DNA of 64,000 nucleotides from Denitratimonas yunnanensis (SeqCode) (lineage in GTDB: Bacteria; Pseudomonadota; Gammaproteobacteria; Xanthomonadales; Xanthomonadaceae), in the NCBI GenBank assembly GCA_026410415.1, contig JAPMLR010000005.1:1-64000 (forward strand), given 5' to 3'. Each line of letters begins with the position of its first letter. The stretch's first letter is position 1. The notes beneath the pieces were generated by a model that saw nothing but the letters and a program-made list of their open reading frames with translations, was not told the DNA's origin and did not search any database. A program made the position numbers and the translations under genes. Below, in pieces: positions 55,634 through 64,000 of the stretch.

Positions 55634-56431
55634 ATGTGCCTGATCCTTGTCGGGGTCAATGCACGCGCCGGAAGTCGCGTGATGCTCCTGGCCAATCGAG
55701 ACGAGTTCCATGCCCGTCCAGCGGCAGCGGCCGCGCCGTGGAGCGATGCCCCGGGCTTGCTCGGAGGCCGCGACCTGCGCGCCGGCGGTACGTGGCTGGC
55801 GGTACGTGACGATGGCCGTTTTGCTGCGGTGACGAATCTGCGCAACGGAGAGCCGAGGGTTGCGCCGCGTTCGCGTGGGGATCTGGTGAGCGGGTTCCTG
55901 CGCGGCAACGCGTCGGCGTCCTCCTGTCTGGATCACGTGCTTGCCGATCTTCCCCAGTTCGCTCCGTTCAATCTGGTTCTCGGTGATGTCACCGGCGTTT
56001 ACGCGCTGGACGGCTCCACCCAGCGTGTACGTGTCTTGGCCGATGGGCTGCACCTGATCGGAAATGGCCCGCTGGATGTCGAATGGCCGAAAGCGCGTCG
56101 CCTGCGCATGCAGGTGCGGTCGGCGCTGGAACAGGGCAGCGACGAGGCTCGGCTGATCGACCTGCTGCGCGACCGAGCCCGCCCGGCCGACGAGCAGTTG
56201 CCCGACACCGGCATCGGTCTGGAGCGCGAGCGTTTGCTGTCACCCATCTTCATCGAGGGCGATGCGTACGGAACCCGCGCCAGTACCTGGCTCGACATGC
56301 GTGATGACGGAGAGATCCGACTGGTCGAACGAAGTTTCGGCCCGGGCGGCACATCACGCGGGGAGGTGGCGTGGCGTCATTCCGCCGATGCTGGCGGTTG
56401 GCAGCGGGTGCCTTCGCTGGAAGGCGACTGA
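55634..56431 (+). CDS. NRDE (TANGO2-like) family protein
   Basis: 265 residues. The ATG at 55634 is chosen because family members begin Met-Cys (MCLILVGVNA), with the exposed Cys the candidate nucleophile of an Ntn-hydrolase-like fold. The name-giving motif is LLANRDEFHARP. The biochemical role is not settled; eukaryotic TANGO2 is linked to haem and lipid metabolism. The 3' end overlaps the convergent SGNH hydrolase gene by 55 bp. Confidence 0.9.
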   Translation: MCLILVGVNARAGSRVMLLANRDEFHARPAAAAAPWSDAPGLLGGRDLRAGGTWLAVRDDGRFAAVTNLRNGEPRVAPRSRGDLVSGFLRGNASASSCLDHVLADLPQFAPFNLVLGDVTGVYALDGSTQRVRVLADGLHLIGNGPLDVEWPKARRLRMQVRSALEQGSDEARLIDLLRDRARPADEQLPDTGIGLERERLLSPIFIEGDAYGTRASTWLDMRDDGEIRLVERSFGPGGTSRGEVAWRHSADAGGWQRVPSLEGD

Positions 56432-57024
56432 CGAAACCACGCGAGTGGCCGTTCAAGCAGCACGTCCACCCAGCGTGAATACATCGTGGCCGAGGGATGC
56501 AATCCGTCCTGGGCAATCATCCCGGCGTCGTTGCCCCGATCGCGGCTGGTGGGCGTGATGTCGATGAAGTCGACGCCGTGCGAGGTGCAGATGCGCGATG
56601 CGGCGGCATTGAATGCGTCGATCTCGCGCGCGATGGCTGCGCTGTCGCGGTCCGCCGCGAACGGCGTCACGCCCCAGTCTGGAATGGAGAGAACGAGCAC
56701 GTGGCTGGCGACGCCGTCAGCCAGCGCGATGGCTCGGTCGAGCAGGGCAGAAAAGTGTTCGCGATATTCGTCCAGCGCGCGACTGCGGTATTGATTGTTG
56801 ACGCCGATCAGCAGCGAGACGCGGTCCCATTGACCCAAGGGCTCGGCCTCGTCCATCGCGGCGGCCAGTTCGTCGGTAGTCCAGCCGGTGCGCGCGATGA
56901 TGCACGGATCGTCGATCCGGATGCCTTGCGCGCGAAGTCGCGCCGAAAGCTGCATGGGCCAGCGACCATTTTCGGGAACGCCTTCGCCGATGCTGTAGCT
57001 GTCACCGAGCGCGAGGTAGCGCAT
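56377..57024 (-). CDS. SGNH/GDSL hydrolase
   Basis: 215 residues from the ATG at 57024. Block I YLALGDSYSIGEGV holds the nucleophile Ser, block III is GVNNQYR, and block V DGLHPS has the Asp-His pair. A cytosolic lipase/esterase-type enzyme with unknown substrate, as no signal peptide is visible. It lies 10 bp after the aminotransferase gene on the same strand and overlaps the NRDE gene tail to tail. Confidence 0.9.
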   Translation of the reverse strand: MRYLALGDSYSIGEGVPENGRWPMQLSARLRAQGIRIDDPCIIARTGWTTDELAAAMDEAEPLGQWDRVSLLIGVNNQYRSRALDEYREHFSALLDRAIALADGVASHVLVLSIPDWGVTPFAADRDSAAIAREIDAFNAAASRICTSHGVDFIDITPTSRDRGNDAGMIAQDGLHPSATMYSRWVDVLLERPLAWFRQSPSSEGTRCQPPASAE

Positions 57025-57034
57025 GGTGCCCAGC

Positions 57035-58288
57035 TCAGGCCGTGGCGAGGCGTGCGGTGCCGGATTGGCGCGTCCAGCGATCCAGCGCGTGTTCGATGCG
57101 GGCAAACACATCGCCGATCTGCGCGGGCTCGGGCAACAGCGTGACGCGCAGGTGGTTGCGGTAGGTCACATTGAAGCTGGAGCCGGGCACCACGAGCACG
57201 CCTTCGTGCGTCAGCAAGTCGAGCGCGAAACGGTGGTCGTCGAAATCCGGCAGGTCGCGCGTATCGATGCCGGGGAAAGCGTACAACGCGCCCTGCGGCG
57301 CGACGACCGATACGCGTCCGCTGGCGGCGCAGGCATCGATCACGGCGCGACGCGCTTCATGCAGGCGGCCGCCTGGTGCGGTCAGCGTGTCGATGGTGTT
57401 GGGGCCGGTCAGCGCGGCAAGCGCGGCCCACTGGCCGGGCACGTTGGCGCACAGGCGCAGAGCGCCGAGCAGGTCGAGGGCATGGTGATAGTCACCGCTG
57501 CGGATCGGATCGCCCGACAATACCGCCCAACCGACGCGATAACCGCATGCCCGATGCACCTTCGACAGGCCGCTGAAAGTCAGGCACGGCACGTCACCTG
57601 CCAGCGGCGCCAGCGGGACGAATTTCGCTTCGTCGTAGACGATCTCGTCGTAGATCTCGTCGACCATCAGCAGCAGGCGGTGGCGTTCGGCGACCTCGAC
57701 CAGTGCCTGAAGGGTTTCACGTGAATACACCGCGCCCGACGGATTGTTGGGGTTGATCAGCACCAGCGCACGGGTGCGCGGCGTGATCAGGGATTCGATC
57801 TGTTCGGGATCGGGCTGAAACCCGTTTTCCGGCTTGCAGTCGTAGTACGCCGGCACGCCGTCGTTGAGGATGGTCGCGGCGCTCCACAGCGGGTAGTCGG
57901 GACTGGGCAACAATACCTCGTCGCCCGGATTGAGCAAGGCGCGCAAGGCCATGTCGATCAATTCGGAAACGCCGTTGCCCATGAACACGTGCGCGGCGGT
58001 CACGCCGCGCGCGCCGCGCGCCACGAGCTTGGCCGCGATGGCCTCGCGCAGTTCGGGCAAGCCCTGCTGGTGGCAATATGGGTCGCTCTCGGCGATGTGC
58101 GCGGCGATCGCCTGCTGGAGGTGCTCGGGCGCACGAAAGCCGAACGCGCCGGGATTGCCGATGTTGAGCTTGATCAGCTTGCGGCCCTGCGCCTCCATGT
58201 CGCGCGCTCGCCGCGCCAGTTCGCCGCGGATCTCGTAGCGGACTTGTGAAAGGCGTTGGCGGGTAGGAATGGTGCGGGAAGGCGACAT
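57035..58288 (-). CDS. Class I/II PLP aminotransferase (AlaA-like)
   Basis: 417 residues from the ATG at 58288. Motifs include KLNIGNPGAFGF, VLINPNNPSGAVYSRETL and the PLP lysine in FSGLSKVHRACGYRVGW. The sequence fits the AlaA-type alanine/glutamate-pyruvate aminotransferases that open with an IRGELARRARDME-like helix. Likely cytosolic alanine synthesis; related aspartate-type activities cannot be excluded. Confidence 0.9.
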   Translation of the reverse strand: MSPSRTIPTRQRLSQVRYEIRGELARRARDMEAQGRKLIKLNIGNPGAFGFRAPEHLQQAIAAHIAESDPYCHQQGLPELREAIAAKLVARGARGVTAAHVFMGNGVSELIDMALRALLNPGDEVLLPSPDYPLWSAATILNDGVPAYYDCKPENGFQPDPEQIESLITPRTRALVLINPNNPSGAVYSRETLQALVEVAERHRLLLMVDEIYDEIVYDEAKFVPLAPLAGDVPCLTFSGLSKVHRACGYRVGWAVLSGDPIRSGDYHHALDLLGALRLCANVPGQWAALAALTGPNTIDTLTAPGGRLHEARRAVIDACAASGRVSVVAPQGALYAFPGIDTRDLPDFDDHRFALDLLTHEGVLVVPGSSFNVTYRNHLRVTLLPEPAQIGDVFARIEHALDRWTRQSGTARLATA

Positions 58289-58505
58289 GAGGACGGACTT
58301 GGGGAGGGAGGGGGTGATGGACGACGCCAGACTAACGCAAGCGGCGGAAAACAAAGGGCGATTTGCGGGCAAATCGGGTCACCTTGCCGGCATCTGCCCA
58401 TTTCAAGGCGCGGACGATATCGTTCTGTTTGGTGCATGGCAACAAAGGCTCGGGGTGAATCGACTTGGTACGCTTGACGCTTCGCCTCGCCATCAGGAAC
58501 TTCAC

Positions 58506-59063
58506 ATGTCGACTTCGCCCTCGGTTTCGATCACGCCTGACGACGTGGTCGCTTTCTGGCGCGATGCCGGGCCGGCACGCTGGTTCGGCAAGGACGCGGT
58601 GTTCGATCAACGCTTCCATGATGCCTTCGGTGACGCGCACTTCGCTGCGGCGCGGCGCGAGCTGGATCATTGGATGGACAGTGCCGAGGGCGCGCTCGCG
58701 TTGCAGATCCTGCTGGATCAATTTCCCCGCAACGCGTTTCGAGGCACGGCGCACATGTTCGCCACCGATGCGTTGGCACTGGCGCTGGCACGTCGCGCGT
58801 TGGCGAAAGGGTTCGACCTGGCCGTGGCCGGGGACCTGCGGCTGTTCTTCTATCTCGCCTTCGAACACAGCGAAGTGCTGGACGACCAGCGTATCGCGGT
58901 GGAGCGCTGTGCGCCGCTCGGTGGCCAATACGCCGACTACGCCCGCGTGCATTGCGACGTGATCGAGCGATTTGGCCGGTTTCCACACCGCAATGCGGCG
59001 CTTGGCCGTGACACCACGCCGGAAGAGCAGGCGTTTCTGGACGCGGGTGGATTCTCCGGCTGA
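58506..59063 (+). CDS. DUF924 family protein
   Basis: 185 residues. The family pattern is clear: VVAFWRDAGPARWFGKD, ALQILLDQFPRNAFRG, FFYLAFEHSEVLDDQ and FGRFPHRNAALGR. Members are all-helical cytosolic proteins distantly like TPR folds, with no established function. It stands alone on the plus strand. Confidence 0.92.
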   Translation: MSTSPSVSITPDDVVAFWRDAGPARWFGKDAVFDQRFHDAFGDAHFAAARRELDHWMDSAEGALALQILLDQFPRNAFRGTAHMFATDALALALARRALAKGFDLAVAGDLRLFFYLAFEHSEVLDDQRIAVERCAPLGGQYADYARVHCDVIERFGRFPHRNAALGRDTTPEEQAFLDAGGFSG

Positions 59064-59127
59064 CCGACGGTCGGTGGCTGGGCCAGGCCACTGATCGGTG
59101 CCGGGCGGACAGCGCCGATTCCGAAGA

Positions 59128-59547
59128 TCAATCCACCCGGATCGCGCCGGACACACTCTCGCAGCGGCCTTCGACGCACTGGCAGGCGCTGATGGACGGG
59201 AAACCGCAGATGCCGGCCATGTCCGATTCGGCACAGGCCGCCTTGACCTGCTCGGGAAAGGTGGGGCTGGCGACGTTGACACAGGCCGGGTAATACCCGC
59301 AGCAGTTACCCACGTCCTTCACCGTGCACTGGTCATCGCTGGCGCAGGAATAATCCACCTTTCCCGGTTCCTTCGCCGGGCTGGAAACCGGCTGGCCGGG
59401 TGCCTTGGATTCGCCCCGGGAACCCTTGTCCGGTGCATCCGTCTGCACCGCCTCATCCGGCATCACCGGCGCTGCGACGTCGCGTGCCGGGGTGCAGCCG
59501 AGAAGGAGGCTCAGAAGCAATCCGATGACGACGGCGCGCAGGTTCAT
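59128..59547 (-). CDS. Cys-rich lipoprotein
   Basis: 139 residues with a lipobox at the end of the signal peptide ([10 protein letters not shown]), so a lipoprotein. A Pro/Ser/Lys-rich linker leads to a C-terminal domain of about 70 residues containing nine cysteines ([26 protein letters not shown]). It probably forms a disulfide-rich periplasmic module. Coupled to glnS by an ATGA overlap, which is unusual for an exported protein. Function unknown. Confidence 0.85.
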   Translation of the reverse strand: MNLRAVVIGLLLSLLLGCTPARDVAAPVMPDEAVQTDAPDKGSRGESKAPGQPVSSPAKEPGKVDYSCASDDQCTVKDVGNCCGYYPACVNVASPTFPEQVKAACAESDMAGICGFPSISACQCVEGRCESVSGAIRVD

Positions 59548-61265
59548 GATTTCGTGGTCCAGGTGTCGCGCAGTGTCACCACGCGGTTGAATACCGGTTG
59601 CTCGGAGCTGTGGTCGTAGCGGTCGGCGACGAAGTAGCCGGTGCGCTCGAACTGGTACCGGGTTTCAGGTGCGGCCTGTGCAGCGGCCGGTTCGATCACA
59701 CCTTGCACGACGCGGCGCGACTCGGGGTTGATGTAGTCGCGATAGGTCTTGCCATCGGTTTCCGCATCCGGGTCCGGCACCGAGAACAGGCGGTCGTACA
59801 GGCGGATTTCAGCGACCACGGCGTGCCGGGCACTGACCCAGTGGATCGTGCCCTTGACCTTGCGGTCCACCGCGCTGCCGCCGGGACGGGTGTCGGTGTC
59901 GAGCGTGCCGCGCAACTCGACGACGGTGTCGCCATCCTTGATCACCTCGTCGCAGCGAATGATTCCGACGCCGCGCAGGCGGACTTCGCCGCCGGGAATC
60001 AACCGTTTCCAGCCCTTGGGCGGCACTTCGGCGAAATCCTCGCGCTCGATCCACACCTCGCGCGAGAACGGCACCTGCCGCGTGCCGCGGGTGTCGTCCT
60101 TCGGGTGGTTGGGGAATTCGAGGATTTCCTCATGCCCTTCTGGCAGGTTGGTGAGCACCAGTTTCAGCGGCTCCACCACGGCCAGACGCCGTTCGGCCAC
60201 CGAATCCAGGTCTTCGCGGATGCAGCCTTCGAGCACGGAATAGTCGATCAGCGAGTTCTGCTTGGAAATGCCGATCCGCTCCACGAACAAGTGCAGCGCC
60301 GCCGGCGTTGCGCCGCGGCGGCGGATGCCTTGCAGGGTCGGCATGCGCGGGTCGTCCCAACCATCGACGAGGCCGTCGTTGACCATCGCCAGCAGCTTGC
60401 GCTTGCTCATCACCAGGTAATTGAGATTCAGGCGCGAGAACTCGATCTGGCGCGGCTTGGCAGCGGTATTGGGGATGCCCTTGGCGACCAGCGGCGCCAT
60501 CAATTCCGGTGAGCCGGCGAGGTCGACCTTGTCCACGCACCAGTCATACAACGGGCGGTGGTCTTCGAACTCCAGCGTGCACAGCGAGTGGGTGATGCCT
60601 TCGATCGCATCACCGAGCGCATGGGCCATGTCGTACATCGGGTAGATGCACCATGCGTTGCCGGTGTTCTGGTGTTCGACGTGCTTGATCCGGTACAGCG
60701 CCGGATCGCGCAGATTGACGTTGCCCGACGCCATGTCGATCTTGGCGCGCAAGGTGCGGCTGCCGTCCGGGAACTCACCCGCGCGCATGCGCCGGAACAG
60801 GTCGAGGTTTTCCTCCACGCTTCGGTTGCGGTAGGGCGATTCCCGGCCCGGCTCGGTCAGGCTGCCGCGGTAGTCGCGCAGTTCTTCGGCCGTCAGGTCG
60901 CAGACGAAGGCATCGCCTTGGCGGATGAGCTTCTCGCAGGCCAGGTAGTACACCTCGAAGTAGTCCGAGGCGTGGCGCAGGTCGGACCACTCGAAGCCGA
61001 GCCAGCGCACGTCATCCTGGATCGCCTGAACGTATTCGGGGTCTTCCTTGGCCGGATTGGTGTCGTCGAAGCGCAGGTTGCAGCGGCCGGAAAACTCCTG
61101 CGCGATGCCGAAGTCCAGACAGATCGCCTTGGCGTGGCCGATGTGCAGGTAACCGTTAGGTTCGGGCGGGAAGCGCGTCTGGATCGCGCCGTGCTTGCCC
61201 GAAGCCAGATCCTCGCGGACGATCTGGCGGATGAAGTCGTTGCGTTCGGGAGTGGCGTCGGACAT
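59544..61265 (-). CDS. glnS: Glutaminyl-tRNA synthetase
   Basis: 573 residues, full length. Class I HIGH signature in [15 protein letters not shown], the KMSKS-equivalent VMSKRKL, tRNA acceptor-binding region and C-terminal anticodon-binding beta-barrels ([19 protein letters not shown]). Charges tRNA-Gln directly. The stop overlaps the start of the Cys-rich lipoprotein gene. Confidence 0.98.
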   Translation of the reverse strand: MSDATPERNDFIRQIVREDLASGKHGAIQTRFPPEPNGYLHIGHAKAICLDFGIAQEFSGRCNLRFDDTNPAKEDPEYVQAIQDDVRWLGFEWSDLRHASDYFEVYYLACEKLIRQGDAFVCDLTAEELRDYRGSLTEPGRESPYRNRSVEENLDLFRRMRAGEFPDGSRTLRAKIDMASGNVNLRDPALYRIKHVEHQNTGNAWCIYPMYDMAHALGDAIEGITHSLCTLEFEDHRPLYDWCVDKVDLAGSPELMAPLVAKGIPNTAAKPRQIEFSRLNLNYLVMSKRKLLAMVNDGLVDGWDDPRMPTLQGIRRRGATPAALHLFVERIGISKQNSLIDYSVLEGCIREDLDSVAERRLAVVEPLKLVLTNLPEGHEEILEFPNHPKDDTRGTRQVPFSREVWIEREDFAEVPPKGWKRLIPGGEVRLRGVGIIRCDEVIKDGDTVVELRGTLDTDTRPGGSAVDRKVKGTIHWVSARHAVVAEIRLYDRLFSVPDPDAETDGKTYRDYINPESRRVVQGVIEPAAAQAAPETRYQFERTGYFVADRYDHSSEQPVFNRVVTLRDTWTTKS

Positions 61266-61382
61266 GGGGCTGCGGGGTGAAGGAAAGTACGGAAGTTTAA
61301 CCCGGAAGCGTCACGCTGCCGGATTCCCGTTGATTCCGTTCCGCGATCTAATGGCCGCTTTCCCGCCGGAGACGATGCCTTG

Positions 61383-63197
61383 ATGAAGCCACGCAACTTC
61401 GCCGTGATCGCAGTGGCGGCGCTGCTGGTCTGGTCGTTCTGGCGCAGCGCGGCCTGGCTGCAGCTCTGCGCCGGACTGGCGATGTTCCTGTTCGGCATGC
61501 AATTGCTGGAGGAAGGCTTGCGACAACTGGCGGGAGGCCGGCTGGAGCGCTGGCTGGCGCGCAGCACCGGCACGCCGTTGCGTGGGTTGGCCTTCGGCAT
61601 CGGCGGCACCATGCTGCTGCAATCGAGCACGCTGGTGTCGCTGCTCACGATCGCGTTCGTCAGTACTGGCCTGATCCATCTGGCCGGCGGCATCGCGGTG
61701 GTGTTCGGTGCCAACCTTGGAGCCACCAGCGGCATCTGGCTGCTGGCGCTGGCCGGTCAGGATTTCAGCCTCTCGGCACTGGCCTTGCCGTTGCTGGTGT
61801 TTGGCGTTCTTGCCGGATTTCTCGGGGAAAAGAGCAAGGCCGCCGGGCGTGTGGTCCTGGGCGTGGCGTTCATCTTCCTGGGCATCGACCAGCTCAAGGA
61901 AGGGTTCGCCGGGTTGGGGGGCGATGCGGATCTGGCGACGATCCGGATCGACGGAGTGGCCGGTACCCTGCTGTTCGCTGCCATCGGCACGGCAGTCACG
62001 GTGGTGCTGCAGTCCAGCCATGCCACGTTGATTCTCATTCTGACCGCCATCGCCTCCGGTCATCTGGGGCTGGCCCAGGCACTGGCCGTGGCCATCGGTG
62101 CGAACGTGGGCAGCAGCATCAGCACCGGCATGGTCGGGATGCTCGGTGGCAATCGCAGTGGTCAGCGGTTGGCACTGGCGCACATGATTTTCAATGTGAG
62201 CACGGCCCTGCTCGCGCTGGCATTGCTGGTGCCGTTGACCTGGCTGGTGGGCGGGGTGGCCGATGTGGCCGGTTTCGGGGACAACGATCTGCTCAAGCTG
62301 GCTCTGTTCCACACCCTGTTCAATGCCATCGGCGTGGCGTTGTTCTGGCCTTGGCAGGCGCAGCTTGCCGCCACGCTGACGCGCTGGCTGCCGGATCCAC
62401 CGGTGCCGGAAGTGCTGCTGGCCGAGTCTGTCACGACATCCGAGCGCATCAAGGCCCGTCACCTCACCGCGCAAGCGCGCGAGTCGGTCGATGCCGCTGC
62501 TGCCGCCATCGTCTGCGAACTTCGCCACCTCGGCCGGTTGTGCGTGGAAACCATCTGTCGTGCGCTGCTGTATCCAGTGGAGACGCTCGCGCAGCCTCTG
62601 CCCGAGGCCTTGGCCGTGCAACCGGCGCTGGAAATGTCGGACGAGGATGCCGAAGCCCTCTACCAGCACCACGTCAAAGGCGTCTATGCCGATCTGTTGA
62701 GCTTCATGGGCCAGTGGGATGCGCCTTTGGACGAGGCCCACCAGCGCTTCTGGGCGCAGAGTCAGCTCATCGCGCTGGATTTGGTGAACGCGGTGAAGGA
62801 TGCCAAACACCTGCAGAAGAACCTTCGCCGCACCCTGCGCGAACCCGATTCGCCCGCGCGCGACGCGTATCTGGTGCTGTGGCGGCAACTTTTCGCGATG
62901 CTGCATCGCCTCTACGCCCTGGTGGACATGCCCGAAGAGGCGATGCGCGAGCGTCTCGCCGGATTGGGCGATGACGCGGCACAATTCCAGGCCAGCTTCC
63001 GCCAGCGCTTGTTCGCGATGGTGCGGCGCGGTGAACTGGACGGGTTGCGCACCGGATCGCTGATGAACGATCTGGGCTATGTGGACCGCATCATCCATCA
63101 CCTGAGTCAGGCGATGGCGCGTGCCGATGAGCCATCCTCGCTGCGTGAGCTGCGCCGGTTGAGCAGCGAGGAAGCGACGGAGGTCGCGCCGACATGA
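61383..63197 (+). CDS. Na+/phosphate (NptA/PhoU-fold) symporter family protein
   Basis: 604 residues from the ATG at 61383. The membrane part has the duplicated Na/Pi cotransporter core with QSSTLVSLLTIAFVS and VVLQSSHATLILILTAIAS, and GANVGSSISTGMVG. The C-terminal 190 residues are helical and PhoU-like (VETICRALLYPVETLAQPL, MREPD-type helices). Predicted sodium-driven phosphate uptake or efflux at the inner membrane. Confidence 0.92.
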   Translation: MKPRNFAVIAVAALLVWSFWRSAAWLQLCAGLAMFLFGMQLLEEGLRQLAGGRLERWLARSTGTPLRGLAFGIGGTMLLQSSTLVSLLTIAFVSTGLIHLAGGIAVVFGANLGATSGIWLLALAGQDFSLSALALPLLVFGVLAGFLGEKSKAAGRVVLGVAFIFLGIDQLKEGFAGLGGDADLATIRIDGVAGTLLFAAIGTAVTVVLQSSHATLILILTAIASGHLGLAQALAVAIGANVGSSISTGMVGMLGGNRSGQRLALAHMIFNVSTALLALALLVPLTWLVGGVADVAGFGDNDLLKLALFHTLFNAIGVALFWPWQAQLAATLTRWLPDPPVPEVLLAESVTTSERIKARHLTAQARESVDAAAAAIVCELRHLGRLCVETICRALLYPVETLAQPLPEALAVQPALEMSDEDAEALYQHHVKGVYADLLSFMGQWDAPLDEAHQRFWAQSQLIALDLVNAVKDAKHLQKNLRRTLREPDSPARDAYLVLWRQLFAMLHRLYALVDMPEEAMRERLAGLGDDAAQFQASFRQRLFAMVRRGELDGLRTGSLMNDLGYVDRIIHHLSQAMARADEPSSLRELRRLSSEEATEVAPT

Positions 63198-63282
63198 GAA
63201 TGCGAAATGAAACGGTTCGCATCCGACCATGTTTTGCCCGACAGGGGCATACTGACGCCCTTGTCTGAGCGGATGGAACCCG

Positions 63283-63765
63283 ATGAAAGGCCACCCTGAA
63301 ATCGTTGATTACCTCAATTTCCTGCTGCGTGGTGAACTGGCCGCGCGCGATCAATATTTCGTCCACTCGCGCTGCTACGAGGATCTCGGTCTGCATGCAT
63401 TGCACGATCGCCTGCATCACGAGATGGAAGAGGAAACCCAGCACGCCGACGCGCTGCTGCGTCGCATCCTGTTCCTCGAAGGCACGCCGGACATGCATCC
63501 GGAGGCATTCACGCCGGGCAGCGACGTGGAGGAGATGCTGGAAAAGGATCTGGCCACCGAATACGCCGTGCGGCAGCGGCTGGCGGATGGTGTCGCGCTG
63601 TGTGAAAAGCACGGCGATTATGTCAGCCGCGAGATTCTCGTCGCCCAGCTCAAGGACACCGAGGAGGACCACGCCTACTGGCTGGAAAAACAGTTGCGCC
63701 TGATCCGCATGCTCGGTTTGCCGCTGTATCAACAGAGCAGGATGAAGGGCAACGGGACGCAGTGA
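63283..63765 (+). CDS. bfr: Bacterioferritin subunit lacking the haem-ligand methionine
   Basis: 160 residues starting [26 protein letters not shown]. Ferroxidase ligands align with E. coli Bfr: Glu18, Glu51, His54, Glu93, Glu127 and His130. The haem-binding Met52 is replaced by Thr (EEETQHAD, where E. coli has DEMKHAD). It should therefore store iron but not bind haem as a homodimer, like the haem-free partner in two-subunit bacterioferritins. A second Bfr would be needed for haem. Confidence 0.93.
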   Translation: MKGHPEIVDYLNFLLRGELAARDQYFVHSRCYEDLGLHALHDRLHHEMEEETQHADALLRRILFLEGTPDMHPEAFTPGSDVEEMLEKDLATEYAVRQRLADGVALCEKHGDYVSREILVAQLKDTEEDHAYWLEKQLRLIRMLGLPLYQQSRMKGNGTQ

Positions 63766-63809
63766 GGGCTGATTCTCGCGCCGCGCCTGTCCGGCCGGGG
63801 CGAAGTGGA

Positions 63810-64000
63810 CTACAGCCCGAAAGACTGGTTCTGCAGTGGCACGTCCGCATGCCAACCCAATTCCCGGCCAATGCGCTCGCGCAGTGCCTCGGCGGCATCC
63901 GGCTCGCCATGCACGATGAAGACGCGGCGCGGTTTGCGGCGGAAGCCGGAGAGCCAGCGCATCAGCTCATCGCTGTCGGCATGCGCGGACAATGACGGAA
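63810..64000 (-). CDS. MBL-fold metallo-hydrolase/RNA-processing protein, C-terminal part
   Basis: The frame is open to the window end and encodes the last 60 or so residues. LSAHADSDELMRWL carries the conserved SAHAD histidine, and FIVHGEPDAAEALRERI matches the C-terminus of CPSF-type (beta-CASP) metallo-beta-lactamases. Such enzymes cut or trim RNA using zinc. The N-terminus with the HxHxDH motif lies outside the window. Confidence 0.88.
   Translation of the reverse strand, partial: PSLSAHADSDELMRWLSGFRRKPRRVFIVHGEPDAAEALRERIGRELGWHADVPLQNQSFGL

Overview
The window is about 64% GC and reads as the chromosome of a gammaproteobacterium of the Xanthomonadales/Lysobacterales type. Supporting this are large TonB-dependent receptors, TPR-sulfotransferases, a FadE-type acyl-CoA dehydrogenase and the orders ffh-rpsP-rimM-trmD-rplS and ypjD/ffh. 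No plasmid, phage, tRNA, rRNA or CRISPR locus was seen.

Region 1 (1-5961) is the most unusual part. The 3' end of groEL is followed by a decayed diversity-generating retroelement (DGR). Two secreted DUF1566/Lcl-type target proteins (1188-2135 and 3196-5316) share a region that differs almost only at codon positions 1 and 2. It is followed by a near-identical 41-nt tract ending in VRLVRGGQ, the footprint of adenine-directed mutagenic retrohoming. Between them lies one ORF that fuses an Avd-like four-helix protein to the N-terminal part of a DGR reverse transcriptase; the catalytic half and any template repeat are missing. The island is bounded by a 535-bp, 97% identical direct repeat of the groEL 3' end plus its terminator, 5367 bp apart.

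Region 2 (6097-19555) holds a fasciclin protein and an outer-membrane barrel, a large secreted Asp-box/P-domain protein, a broken GGDEF gene, a NarL-type two-component system divergent from a TonB receptor, a small Cys-rich protein plus a DUF6522-like protein behind an FNR/Dnr-type box, and a hydrolase/GMC oxidoreductase pair.

Region 3 (19785-26229) holds an ATP/ADP-translocase-like carrier and a fatty-acid degradation operon (hydrolase, fadE, small membrane protein, hotdog thioesterase). The operon diverges from a TetR regulator, with two matching 18-bp operators between them.

Region 4 (26381-44116) alternates three large TonB-dependent receptors, each closed by a strong terminator, with TPR-fused modifying enzymes: two sulfotransferases, a putative 2OG-Fe(II) oxygenase and an aspartyl/asparaginyl beta-hydroxylase. 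RadA lies within the block. The repeated pairing suggests a common, uncharacterised uptake/modification role.

Region 5 (44201-64000) is mostly housekeeping: PilZ protein, YpjD, Ffh, a diguanylate cyclase, RpsP, RimM, TrmD, RplS, HtpG, NRDE protein, SGNH hydrolase, aminotransferase, DUF924 protein, lipoprotein, GlnS, Na/Pi symporter, a bacterioferritin lacking the haem methionine, and the end of an MBL-fold protein. A glycosyltransferase, a collagen-like protein and a protein with an IPTL-CTERM-like tail sit between trmD and rplS, and rplS has its own near-consensus promoter.
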